From assembly GCA_018902385.1 (NCBI GenBank), contig JABSSW010000028.1, forward strand, positions 372,001-436,000: a DNA stretch of 64,000 nt, in the 5' to 3' direction. Shown piece after piece: positions 10,996 through 22,066 of the stretch. A model generated the notes under the pieces. That model was not told the origin of the DNA. It made no database searches and saw only the letters and a list, made by a program, of their open reading frames with translations. Position 1 is the first letter of the stretch. The number at the start of each line of letters is the position of its first letter. The position numbers were made by a program, and so were the translations under genes. The DNA comes from Physcia stellaris (Eukaryota; Ascomycota; Lecanoromycetes; Caliciales; Physciaceae).

Positions 10996-12041
10996 AGCGG
11001 TTGACTCTAACGTCTCGAATGACGAGTGCGACTCATCCAGCAGTTACCCAATGGTTGTGTTTGCTGATAAAAACCGCAACCTGTATTCTCTCCACAAACA
11101 GCCTTTCACGAACACTGGTCGAGCGAGAAGGTTCAAACTTACATTGAGCACATGGAAGGCGATGTATGCGAATGGACTGACTACGTCAACGTAGAGAAGG
11201 AGCTTCGGTTTGGCCATATCAATCTAAAGAAGAAGATTCAAGGTGTATTCGCAGCGAACAAAGAAATAGGAAGATTGAGCCAACAGTATATAGTTCAGTA
11301 AGATGGTTCCTCGAGATTCACTCGCCCTGGACGAGACTCAGTGCCGAACTGCTGACCAAATGAAGAGATGGTGGCTCAATAATATCACTCTGAAAGTTTT
11401 ATCGGAATCACACGCTATTAAACAGGCACCCTAATCACGAGTAGAGTAGACTTAAGTCGACCAAAGATCAGCGCTCATTACTATGTACGTCAGAGGCGAG
11501 TGATGGGTGTCTCCCTCCTCATGCTATCAAGCCTTTCAAGAACCAGCCGAGGTCTAGCTGGGCACGGATTGCACCTACAACTTGCAGCTTGAGTGATGCA
11601 ATCTTCCTGCTGGGATTTTGAAAGATCAGTGATCAACAGATTAATTATTACATAGCTAGGTGTTTAGAAGTGAGACGCCCGAATCATTTTTAATGCTTCT
11701 ACCGTTGCTTGTCAGAAAAATTATTGTTCATTAAGCGTTGCCCTTTTGAGCTTAGTGTCATGTTGTTTTTGAGCAAGTGAGTGCCTCGCTGCAGATCAAG
11801 TCTCCTATTTCGTCAAATTGAGAGGAGCTGGACTTCCGAGGTATCCAAAGCCATAATTATATGAAAACGCTGCGCTATACTCAACCTCCTTCCAATCCTT
11901 TCTTCACAAAGCGTCATTACCGTCAAGGTCGCAATTTTCTGATTAGACGTATACCTCGTCAGGACTTTTAATGCTTAATCGTTCTATGTCAATCGCGATA
12001 TCAGTACTTTTCTGCTTTATCAACACTGTCTCTACCAAATC
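10996..12041. other. Intergenic with one orphan open frame (11071-11301)
   Basis: The plus strand is open for 76 codons at 11071-11301 with coding-like composition (EHWSSEKVQTYIEHMEGD, NLKKKIQGVFAANKEIGR) but has no suitable start ATG, no recognised family and no clear upstream exon. The rest is AT-richer, with no gene. It contains the promoter of the ArfGAP gene. Confidence 0.35.
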
Positions 12042-14256
12042 ATGACGACAGTTCTAAGCAAGCGCCATCAGGCGCGCAATGAGAGGTCGCTCCAAGAGCT
12101 GATCAAATCGGTCCCCGGAAATGACCGATGCGCGGACTGCGGAGCAAGGAACCCGGGTATGTTTCTTTGTCGCTTCTAGAATAATGCTTGATTGCTGACG
12201 CTTAGCTTTAGGATGGGCCAGCTGGAGTGTATGTAAATCAAGTCCAGAGAGGTCCACAACACGCGGATCAACGAATCGTTGCTGATGATGGCCTCTCCAA
12301 CAGCTCGGCATATTCTTGTGCATGCGATGCGCCTCACTCCACCGCAAGCTAGGAACGCATATATCAAAGGTCAAGTCTTTGAGTATGGACAGCTGGTCCA
12401 ATGATCAAGTTGATGTAAGCAATGTTGGGAGATTGTTGGACACAATAAGCTTACGGTTATGTATGTGATAGAGCATGAAACGTACAGGGAACGCTACGTC
12501 GAACCGTACATACAACCCCCATAATAAGAAGCCGCATATTCCGCTCGATATTGATGAAGTCGACTCGGCGCTTGAAAAATTCATAAGACAAAAGTACGAT
12601 CAACAGCTGTTCTCTGGTGGTGCTCCTCGCGCTGCAATACAACATCACACAGGAAGCACCCGCAGCTCAGACGATCAGCCACCTCCCCTTCCTCCAAAGC
12701 CTGGAAAGCGTTTTGGGTTTGGCCTCCGATCTGTATCTTCCGCCTTCCCTCTAGGTCGTTCCAGACAAACGTCACCTCCGGATTCGCCTGATGGATCGAC
12801 TGATTATGACAGACCTCCATCACCAATACGGATGAACAAACAATCTCGCGTCTTCGGAGCAAGCGTTGGTGTCAATGGTGAAGATTTTGATTCAAAGTTA
12901 GCAACATTGAGAGACATGGGCTTTCCAGACGACAGGCGGAACGCTAGCATTTTGAAAGGACTAGGCGGAAACCTAGAAAGGTCCATTGAGGCACTGGTCA
13001 GGCTAGGGGAAGGGAGTGCACCTAACTCTCGATCGCGAACGCCAGCGCAGCTCAGAAATGTGGCTGTTAGTCAGCCCTTGCCATCATCTTCAAGTGCCAA
13101 ACCCGCAAAGGAGACCAACAGCGCGAAGGTAGTCCATGACGCCTTTGAACCTCAAAGTCAGGCAGCCCATCTTTCACAGCCGCCCATCCAAGACCAACAT
13201 GCCGGAGAAGAGATCAGTAGGAGCTTCAGCCCCCCGTATAGTCAAGGTTCGGACAGATCATTCAGTCAGTCGAACCCATTTCAACCACGGCCCTACAACC
13301 CCTTCGAGGCTTCGACTGCTCCTTCGTCGGCGACGTTTCCAATTGATAAAGCGTTCGAGAGTATGCACGTCTCGCAACCTCTGTTCCCAAATGCAACCGG
13401 TGGATATCCACAGCCTCAGCATCACATCCAAGACGCCAGAGCTCAGCATTCTATGACCCCTCCGGTTCCTCAGATACCATCCCAGCAAGTCTCCCCATTC
13501 AGCCAACAGCCTCCGCAGGCTCAGATAACGTTTGGAAGTTACAACCCATTCATACAATCACCGCAACAGGCCCCTCAAGCATCGATGAACCCTTACGCTG
13601 CCCAGGCGCAGCAGAACATACCACCATTCATGACTTCCCAACCAGCCGTACTACAATCGCCTACCAACCCGTATGCAGCGCAACAGCCGCGACAGCAAAA
13701 CCTTTCGAACTTTCCACAACAGCAGCCCCAGCAACAGCCAAACCCAACACAGACCTTCATCCCGCAATCTACCAACCCGTACATGCTCCAGCACTCACAG
13801 GCTAATCAGCGATCTTTCTCCTATCAGCAGTACAATCAGCTGTCTCCGCAGCCAATCCAGCCCCAACCAACCGCCCGCTTCGACAAATCAAGCATTTTAG
13901 CATTGTATAACTATCCTCAACTTGCTCCACCGCCCCTCCAAAATATTAACGAAGACGCGGTGACACAATCTCCTTCGACAGCCGAGCCCCCGGCGCCGCA
14001 GTACCCTACAGGCTTCCAAGCCAAACTTGGGCAGCGGAGTGCGACGATGCCTGTGCAGATGTCGTCGGGCAGCAGAAACCCGTTCCAAAGCGCGGCACCC
14101 GCCAGCCCCGACGGAAACGCGGCACCCAGCTCAAGCATTAACGGTACAGTGATGAGTAGACATGTTAGTCAAGAAAGTGTAGATGTAGGAGGATATCAGA
14201 GTGGGCGGCACAGTCCTGATGCATTTTCAGGTCTCAGCGCAAGATATGTACGATAA
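12042..14256 (+). CDS. ArfGAP protein with UBA-like domain and Pro/Gln-rich tail (Gts1-like)
   Basis: Four exons (12042-12156, 12212-12228, 12304-12414, 12472-14256) encode 675 residues. The N-terminus is an ArfGAP zinc finger: CADCGARNPGWASWSLGIF then LCMRC (C-x2-C-x16-C-x2-C), with the arginine finger in ASLHRKLGTH and the VKSLSMDSWSNDQVD block. Around residues 215-265 is a UBA-like module (KLATLRDMGFPDDRRNASIL, SIEALVRLG). The remaining ~400 residues are Pro/Gln/Ser/Asn-rich and disordered, with repeated NPF and NPY motifs typical of binders of EH-domain endocytic proteins. The expected role is GTP hydrolysis on Arf at Golgi/endosome membranes; closest by layout is Gts1. Exon 2 is a 17-nt micro-exon carrying part of the zinc-finger loop. 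Confidence 0.88.
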
Positions 14257-14735
14257 AGGTTGTATGACTACTGTTATAGATGGATGGATGATGAGTTACG
14301 CGTTACTACTCCAGTCTTAATGCTTACGTGTGTAGATGTACCGTGGGCTGTCTACGTCTTTCTATTGATCTCAATCATTCCGACTCGTCGAGCGCGAGAG
14401 CTCACGAAATCCTTCTACCTCGGCTTGTACCACCCAACTTCCCCACACATCTACGAGTAGACCCTGTTTCGTCGAACCCGCTACTTTACATAGACGTACT
14501 TGAGCTTCTATTGCCCAACTCTCTTTCTACTTTCACTACGTCTTTCATTTGTACTGCTTCATATCACCATTCCGGTTATGCAGCGCTCACAGTCGCGCCA
14601 GCTCCAATACCTGCCGTAAAGCATACTACCACTTTCTTTCCAAACCTCAATCAGAACCGTTTCGGCAAATACCACTTGCCTGAGCTCCACAACCCTGCAA
14701 CCTCCTTTTCACCCACTCCTTTACTTTCCCCTACA
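14257..14735. other. Gap between tandem plus-strand genes
   Basis: 479 nt between the ArfGAP stop and the nitronate monooxygenase ATG. The frame is open upstream of that ATG but the predicted residues are unlike the family, so I treat it as leader sequence. The last 100 nt are strongly pyrimidine-rich, as usual for fungal promoters. Confidence 0.4.
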
Positions 14736-15821
14736 ATGACACCCTCCACCTCCCCCCTTCCCACCCTCTCCACCCCGCTGACAACCCTCCTCTCAATTCC
14801 ACACCCAATCCTTTTAGCAGGCATGGCCCACACCTCCACAACCCCCCTCGCCTCCGCCGTCTCCCGCGCAGGCGGCCTCGGCGTAATCGGCGGTCTAGGC
14901 TACACCCCCTCCCAACTGCGCTCCATGATCCGCGACCTCAAGTCCTCCTTCCCGCCCTCCCAACCACACCTCCCCTTCGGCGTCGACCTCGCCCTGCCCT
15001 CCCTCGCGCCCACCGCGAGAAAGACAAACCACGACTACACCCACGGCCACCTCGCCGAGCTCGTCGACGTTATCATCGACGAGGGAACAACGCTGTTCGT
15101 GTCCGCGGTCGGCGTGCCGGAAGCAGCGATCATAAAGAAACTGCACGGCGCGGGCGTGCTGGTGATGAACATGGTCGGGCACCCGAAACACGCCATCAAG
15201 GCCTTCGACGCGGGCGTCGATATCGTGTGTGCGCAGGGCGGGGAGGGCGGCGGGCATACAGGGGAGATCAGCGGGAATGTGCTCGTGCCTGCTTGTGTGG
15301 ATGTCGCGTCGCGGTATCGGCCGAAGATGCTGAAGGGACTGCCGGGCATGGTTGTTGCGGCGGGAGGGATCTTTGATGGGAGGGGGCTGGCTGCTGCGCT
15401 GATGATGGGTGCGGTGGGCGTTTGGGTCGGTACGAGGTTCGTGGCTAGTGAGGAGGCGGGGTGTAGTGATGCGCATAAGAGGGCGGTTGTTGAGGCGGGT
15501 TGGGGCGATACGATTAGGACTTTGGTTGTCACTGGGCGGCCGCTGCGAGTGAAGAGGAATGAGTATCTGGAGGGATGGGAGAAAGAGGAGAGGAGAGGCG
15601 AGATGAGGGGGTTGTTGGAGAAGGGGATCAGACCTATGGAGAGGGATTTGGAGGGGGAAGAGGATGTCGAAGTCGAGTTTCCGTTTCTGATGGGGGAAGT
15701 GGCGGCCATGGTCAAAGATATCAGGCCTGCGAGGGGTATCGTGGAGGACATGGTTAGCGAAGCGAGTAAGTGTCTGACAAGGGGAAGCTCCTACGTGAAG
15801 GGCGCTACGAGCAAACTATGA
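14736..15821 (+). CDS. Nitronate monooxygenase (2-nitropropane dioxygenase family)
   Basis: A single exon of 361 residues. Landmarks of the FMN-dependent NMO/TIM-barrel family are PILLAGMAH near residue 27, a Gly-rich GGLGVIGGLGYTPSQLR, VPEAAIIKKLHGAGVLVMNM, the FMN-phosphate motif CAQGGEGGGHTGE, VVAAGGIFDGRGLAAALMMG and VGTRFVASEEAG. The enzymes oxidise alkyl nitronates (such as propionate-3-nitronate) to carbonyl compounds and nitrite, a detoxification role. I chose the ATG at 14736 because upstream residues do not resemble the family and the core starts soon after it. The coding strand is very C-rich until about 15200, then very G-rich to the stop. Confidence 0.9.
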   Translation: MTPSTSPLPTLSTPLTTLLSIPHPILLAGMAHTSTTPLASAVSRAGGLGVIGGLGYTPSQLRSMIRDLKSSFPPSQPHLPFGVDLALPSLAPTARKTNHDYTHGHLAELVDVIIDEGTTLFVSAVGVPEAAIIKKLHGAGVLVMNMVGHPKHAIKAFDAGVDIVCAQGGEGGGHTGEISGNVLVPACVDVASRYRPKMLKGLPGMVVAAGGIFDGRGLAAALMMGAVGVWVGTRFVASEEAGCSDAHKRAVVEAGWGDTIRTLVVTGRPLRVKRNEYLEGWEKEERRGEMRGLLEKGIRPMERDLEGEEDVEVEFPFLMGEVAAMVKDIRPARGIVEDMVSEASKCLTRGSSYVKGATSKL

Positions 15822-16218
15822 GGTTAGATGGGAGAAGAGCTGGTGCTATCATCATTGAGCAGGCGCCGGGCAATATACGATCCGACAGCTAATACGGGGA
15901 CCTGTAAGTCTATCAATTTCATATGCTACATCTAGGTCCATCCTCTATGCCAGGAGGCAATTTGCTTGTGGGGAAATTCAAGGACAGCGACACAGAAAGT
16001 GTCCATATTTTGGCAGCTTTCTTAGAAAAGTCAGGTAAAAATGAAGATGAGTCAGAAGGAACGGAAAACCAGTGACACGGAGAAGAAGATCAAGACTGGA
16101 TTGAACTGGCTTTGGACCACCACGTATTGCTAATACGAGGTAGTCCAAGGCTCATTGGAGCCTTGCTTCGAAGCAAACACACAGTGCTAAGATCCTCCCT
16201 TATTTTTGAGAATGTACA
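15822..16218. other. Intergenic between convergent genes
   Basis: This holds the 3' flanks of the nitronate monooxygenase gene (+) and taxilin (-). Nothing else is seen. Confidence 0.5.
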
Positions 16219-18222
16219 TCAAGGGCTAGATATAGAATGACTTTCAGCAGGGCTAAGTATGGTTTTCCTGCTTGTACCATTGACATCGGTGTGAGCCCCT
16301 GGTACCCTCCCATTGACTTGCGGTTGGCCGGATGGTGGAGGTGGGGGCACTGGGCCGTATGTAGGAGCTAGACTGCCATTTGGATGTTGACCGTGAATCT
16401 CTTGATCGTCTTCGGTTTCCTCGTCGTACTCATCGCCCTCTTCGCCCTCTTGACTCTCTTCCTCGTCGTACTCGTCATCATACTCACTCTCCTCGCTCCC
16501 ATCCATCACGTTGGCTCCGGCTGGAGCACGGCCTTGTTCTTGCATGAGTCGGATCGTGTTCTCTAGAGTGGTGCTCTTTTTCCGCAGTGTCTCCATTTCT
16601 TTGTTCTGGCGCGTTCGTTCCTCTGCCATCTCCAGGATGTTGCGGTTTGTCAAATCATGCTTGCGAGTGAGAGTGATATTTTCCTTCTCCAGTCTCTTGG
16701 TCTTCTTTGACATTTCTTCCATTTCTTTTCGGAATGTGAGAAAAAGATCGTTGGAGTTGTTGAGAGTGTCTTCCACCTGTATGAAAATGATTGAATTAGA
16801 TTAAAAGAAGATGATAAATGATAAAAGAAGGGCGTCATGATAAGATGTAGGTAAATATGGCAGCATGAACCAGTAAACTTAACAGGTGCTATAATTGGAT
16901 TTTAGCAAGACATACCTGCTTAAACTTTTCGACGTAAATATTCAGCTGACTCCTGAGCTCAGATTCGGTTTGCGAAAAGGTAGACACCTGAGCATTCAGA
17001 GCCCGAGAATTAGCTGACTGCTTCTCCGCGTCTTTCTTTTGCTGCTCAAAGCGCGCCAGGTTGTATTGGACCTCGCACTCTTTGGTCCTCATAAGCGAGT
17101 GGAAGTGGTTGTCGCGTGTTTCGTATTGTTCGAGGAAGGACTTGAATTTCTGTCGAAACCTGCTATTGTTAGGCTGTGGAGCGGACTGAGACCCTACGTG
17201 ACGTACCATTCGTCCATTTCAATATTGAGCTTTTGGCACTGTGGGTTTTCCTTCTCCTCAACATTGTGATCCATATTTGCCAGTACCTCCTCCAGCTTAT
17301 TTCCCAGGGTCTCCCGACTTCTTTTCTCGCTATCTTCAAGCCGCTTGTGTTCGTCCTGGACACCAATTGGAGCAATCAGCACTAACACTTGTTGCTGTTG
17401 CAAGACGAAAGCACTTAGAGCCCAGACACACCTTGATTTTTTTATTTTCCCTGGTAAGTTCGCGGCAGAGCTTTTCCAATTTCTCCTTGATACTGACAGT
17501 CTTGCTGAGCTCGGAACGACCCTGGTCCTTCTCCTTCTGTAGTTGGTCAGCACGTTTTTTGCTCTTGGTGTTGTCTCGGTCCAGACGTCTCATGTCGGCG
17601 AGGAGCTCTGTGTATTTCTTCTGAACGGTTTCAAGGCGTGAGAGAGGACTCTCCAGGCCAGTCAAGAGATTTGTGAGGTCCCGATTTGCTTTCTTGACTT
17701 CGCGTTCTAATAGCCGCCACGAATAGTCAGCCTTTTACCCCTTCGAATAGACTACGTGTGATATATGGCACTCCCCAGACACGCTATCGGGCTTCATTCA
17801 ACTGACACGGATGGTGATATACTCATATCGATTGTTGGAACAATATAAGCAAATGCAAAGCAATATCAATCTACACGACTATTGTTTGAACCATAATGCT
17901 GCTTGAAGTGTGTCGTCCTAGATTGTGTGGATTGCTCGTAGAGAATTTTACGCACCTATCTCCAACTCTTGCTCTTTCTCTCCAACAGCATCGAGCTCGA
18001 GTTGGTTGATCTTGGCGGCAAGAAGTTTCGAGGTTTCATTTGGGTCCGTGGCTTTCTTTTTGCTCTTCTTCGAGGAAGGGGTGCCGGCGCAACATTGGAC
18101 GCTGGTGATTCTGGCAGATCGCCGTGACCATTGATGTAGTCTAGAGAGGTATTGCCGTTTACGGCTGGAGAGGATCGTGAGCTAGCATTGGCCGTGAGAG
18201 GCTGCGAAGCGGTGGTCGCCAT
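16219..18222 (-). CDS. Taxilin family coiled-coil protein
   Basis: Exons 17432-17706, 17207-17355, 16916-17159 and 16219-16776 are firm and in phase. They encode the long taxilin coiled coil (LETVQKKYTELLADMRRLDR, KLCRELTRENKKIK, FRQKFKSFLEQYETRDNHF, SELRSQLNIYVEKFKQVEDT, NDLFLTFRKEMEEMSKKTKR) and an acidic, Pro-rich tail. Animal taxilins bind syntaxins in membrane traffic; the fungal role is inferred. The N-terminal exon has a frame problem: the ATG frame (MATTASQPL) and the conserved frame (DPNETSKLLAAKINQLELD) differ. A 95-nt intron at 18068-18162 (donor GTAAAC, acceptor CGAAG) reconciles them exactly, giving exons 18163-18222 and 17956-18067 and 465 residues. The start is divergent from CYM1. 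Confidence 0.85.
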
Positions 18223-18866
18223 TTCTGAATTGAGCGGGTTGGGCGGTCGTAGATTGGATCGGTGACTGCCTGATCTCCCACATGAATTTTAGACCGTCCT
18301 TCCTTGCTCTTTCCGTATGTACTTGGTGTTGTGCATATAGATAATATATGTCTTGTGTATTCGCGAAGTTCGACAAGAAGAAGCAGGCGCCACTTTGATT
18401 TCGAGAATACTTGGAAAGCCACTAAAGATCGTCGATCAAGAGCACTCAATGAAGGATATCACGCTTCCCTGGAGAATGACCGGTCAGAAGCAAAAGAATG
18501 AGCCGAGGACCGTAGGTCGTGTGAGGATTGAAAGCGGGCAACGGGAGGTTGTCTCAGGGACAGGAAAGTCTTAGATCACTGAACAAGCACGGAAGAGATT
18601 AACGAGTTTCTGGTGCCTGTACTTGACGAAGAGCTTCAGTGGGCCTCTGCTCGAATCAGTCGTTACTACTGATCTCGAAAGTGTAGAAGAGCCGCTCTGG
18701 AGGATGCGAATATCCAGCGACTTAGCGCATCTCGCATCAATCGATGACTAAAGGGGCGCCAAGATCTAGACTAGGGTTCACTTCGATCAAGACTTGAACA
18801 CGTGCTGGACCAGTATCTTTCCATTATTTCTTGGAAACCCCATCTAGGACTCAACACCATCAACGA
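18223..18866. promoter_or_regulatory. Divergent promoter, taxilin and CYM1
   Basis: 644 nt between the two start codons. I see no individual sites I can name with confidence. Confidence 0.4.
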
Positions 18867-21800
18867 ATGTTACGTATACCCAGGCGATGTAGGAGCAGTC
18901 GCAACATTCAGCGCTGCTCTGGATCATCGTGCGGTGCCTACAACAAGCCTAGGACCGGGTCCATAACCAAGAGACATTATGCTACTGTGACAGACCTCAG
19001 CAAGTATCCTAAGCTTGGAGAAGAGCTCCATGGCTTTACATTCAAGCGTACCAAACATGTCCCAGAGCTGCAGCTAACGGCAATTCATCTGGAACACAGA
19101 AGGACAGGTGCCGAGTACCTACATGTTGCCAGAGAAGACAAGAACAATGTATTCTCAGTTGGGTTCAAGACTAATCCACCAGATGACACCGGCGTGCCCC
19201 ATATTCTGGAGCACACCACACTATGTGGAAGCAAGAGGTAAGATACGATCCAAACGACAGCTACAATAAGCTAAAGGAGTCAAGGTACCCTGTCCGGGAT
19301 CCTTTCTTCAAAATGCTTCCCAGATCTCTCTCCAGCTTCATGAATGCTTTCACCTCCTCAGACCATACCTCCTATCCTTTTGCCACCACAAACCAGCAGG
19401 ATTTCAAAAATCTACTTTCTGTTTATTTGGATGCCACTCTTCACCCACTACTTAAGGAGAATGACTTCACTCAAGAAGGATGGAGGATTGGGCCCGAAAA
19501 TCCTTTGGTAGCTCCAGATCATGGGGAAAAAGGCGAGTCGAAAAACAAGCTTGTATTCAAAGGCGTTGTATACAATGAAATGAAGGGTCAGATGTCGGAC
19601 GCTAGCTATCTCTATTATATCAGGTTTCAGGACCACATTTTCCCAGATATACACAATTCTGGCGGCGATCCCCAGAAGATGACAGACCTTACATACAGCG
19701 ATTTGAAAAGCTTTCATGCCTCGAATTATCACCCTAGTAACGCGAATTTTTTTACTTATGGCGACATGCCGTTAGCTGATCATCTGGAAGAAGTCGGTCG
19801 TCATCTGGAGCCCTTTGGGGCTATCCCCACTGATAAAGCTAACAAAGCTCCAATAAGTCTCGATGGTGGTCCTCTGTTCTACACCATCAAAGGACCCGCC
19901 GATCCATTGGTAGACGAAGAAATGCAGTTTAAGACATCTGTCTCATGGCTCATGGGGAATACGGCGGACATCTTAGAGACTTTCTCCCTCCAAATTATGT
20001 CTTCTCTCCTACTTGATGGCTATGGCTCGCCACTGTATCGTGGTCTCATTGAGGCTGGCCTGGGTCCAGACTGGAGTCCCAATACTGGGTACGATAGTGG
20101 TGGGAGGGTAGGCATATTCTCCGTAGGCCTCAGTGGTGTAAGAGAAGCAGATGTAACCAAAGTCAAGGAAGCCATCAATGCTACATTAGCCAATGTTCAT
20201 GAAACCGGTTTTGATCGAAACAAGGTTGATGGTATACTACATCAACTTGAACTGGGCCTTAGGCACAAGACTGCCAATTTTGGCATGACAGTGATGCAAC
20301 GACTACAACCTGGATGGTTCAATGGCGTTGACCCACTTCAAGCTCTTGCGTGGAATGATACAGTAACAGCGTTTAAGGCCAAGTTTGCTGAGAAGGGCTA
20401 CCTTGAAGGTCTACTTGCGAAGTACCTTCTCAATAATCGCTCCTTAACCTTCACCATGGAGCCATCATTGACCTATGGTGAAGACCTCGCGGCGGAAGAG
20501 TCCGATCGTCTTGCCAGTAAGATTTCCGCAGCGTCTAAGGACGCTGGTGGCGAGAAGGAAGCACTGCAGCAACTAGAGGAGCGCGAGCTTGAGCTGCTCG
20601 AAGCTCAAGAAAATGCGAGGGACCAGGATCTGAGTTGTTTACCTACCGTCTCCATCAAAGACATTCCCCGCCAACTGGAACAGAAAGCCGTTCGAGACTC
20701 GACATTAGGTGATGTCAAAAGTCAGTGGCGAGAGACCAACACTAACGGATTGACATACTTCCGCGCCATCAATCTCTTTGGAAATCTACCTCAGGAGCTG
20801 CGAATGTTCATACCCTTGTTCACGGACTGTATCATGAGATTAGGAACAAAAGATAAATCGATGGAAGAACTGGAGGATATGATTAAGCTCAAGACTGGTG
20901 GAATTGGAGCCTCGTACTTCTCAAGCACATCCCCTTTTGACATTGACAGCTCGACTGAGGGTATTTCTCTTTCTGGGCATGCTCTGGATGCAAACATTCC
21001 TGCGATGTATGAATTGCTAAGGATTGTGTTACTTGAAACGGACTTCGCTGGCACCGAGGCTGAGAGTAAAATTCGGCAACTTCTCCAAGGCGATGCAAAT
21101 GGTGCCCTGGATGCTGTGGCGAGTTCCGGACATTCTTATGCTCGGCGATACGCCGAGGCAGGCTTGACGTACCACGGAAAGCTCAGCGAGCAAACAGGCG
21201 GCCTCACTCAAGTCCAACATACGGCTACCTTAGCCCAACGCCATCCATCCGAAGGGCTAGATGAGATCGTATCCAAGCTAAAGGCTATTCAGAGTTTTGT
21301 GGCATCCAGGTCATCCAATTTCCGTGTAGCGATCACATGTAGTCAAGATTCAGTTTCAAGTAATGAGGTAGCGCTAGGTGAATTCCTTTCATCCCTGCCC
21401 ACATCGGGCATTCCCACAAATGTACCTGGATCCAACCCTATGACAAGTATCATCAATTCGAAGACATTTTTTCCACTTCCTTATCAAGTATACTATTCTG
21501 CACTGGCGCTCCGAACTGTCCCATACATCCACGAATCAGGCGCACCTCTCCAGATCCTTTCGCAACTCCTCACTCACAAACATCTACATCACGAGATACG
21601 CGAGAAGGGCGGAGCTTATGGCGGCGGTGCGTACTCGCGAGGTCTAAGCGGCAATTTTGGGATGTACAGCTACCGTGATCCCAATCCACAGAACACACTC
21701 AAGATAATGCAAGACGCAGGCCGATGGGCTTTTGAAAAGAACTTCTCTGATCAAGACCTTGAAGAAGCGAAACTGAGCGTCTTCCAGTCCGTTGACGCGC

Positions 21801-22066
21801 CTCAAGGCATAAGCGATGAAGGCATGACGAGGTTCCTCAGTGGTATTGATGGGGAGATGGAGCAGAAGAAACGTGAGCAACTGCTCGACGTGACTAAAGA
21901 AGCCGTTCGAACAGTTGCTGAGAAATACCTCATCGAGGGTATACCTGGTGCTACAGTCGCATTTCTTGGCGAGCGTAGAGACTGGGTTCGCGAAGCCGAC
22001 GGATGGGATGTCAAGACACTACGGATGGTTGAGCCTGCTCAAGAGATAGCAAATGGCAATGCCTGA
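18867..22066 (+). CDS. CYM1: Mitochondrial presequence protease (M16C metallopeptidase)
   Basis: Two exons (18867-19237 and 19285-22066) encode about 1050 residues. The N-terminus ([15 protein letters not shown], later [14 protein letters not shown]) is a basic mitochondrial targeting sequence. The inverted zinc motif HxxEH is present as [11 protein letters not shown] near residue 114, followed after the intron by [20 protein letters not shown]. Later landmarks are [26 protein letters not shown] and the C-terminal [13 protein letters not shown]. The family degrades cleaved presequences and other free peptides in the matrix. The 47-nt intron splits an Arg codon, just after the active-site motif. 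The ATG at 18867 is the first that gives a plausible presequence. Length fits Cym1/PreP (~1000). Confidence 0.95.

Noticed and set aside
14328-14735. Upstream in-frame extension of the nitronate monooxygenase
   Set aside because: The extra residues do not resemble the family and the domain begins just after the ATG at 14736.
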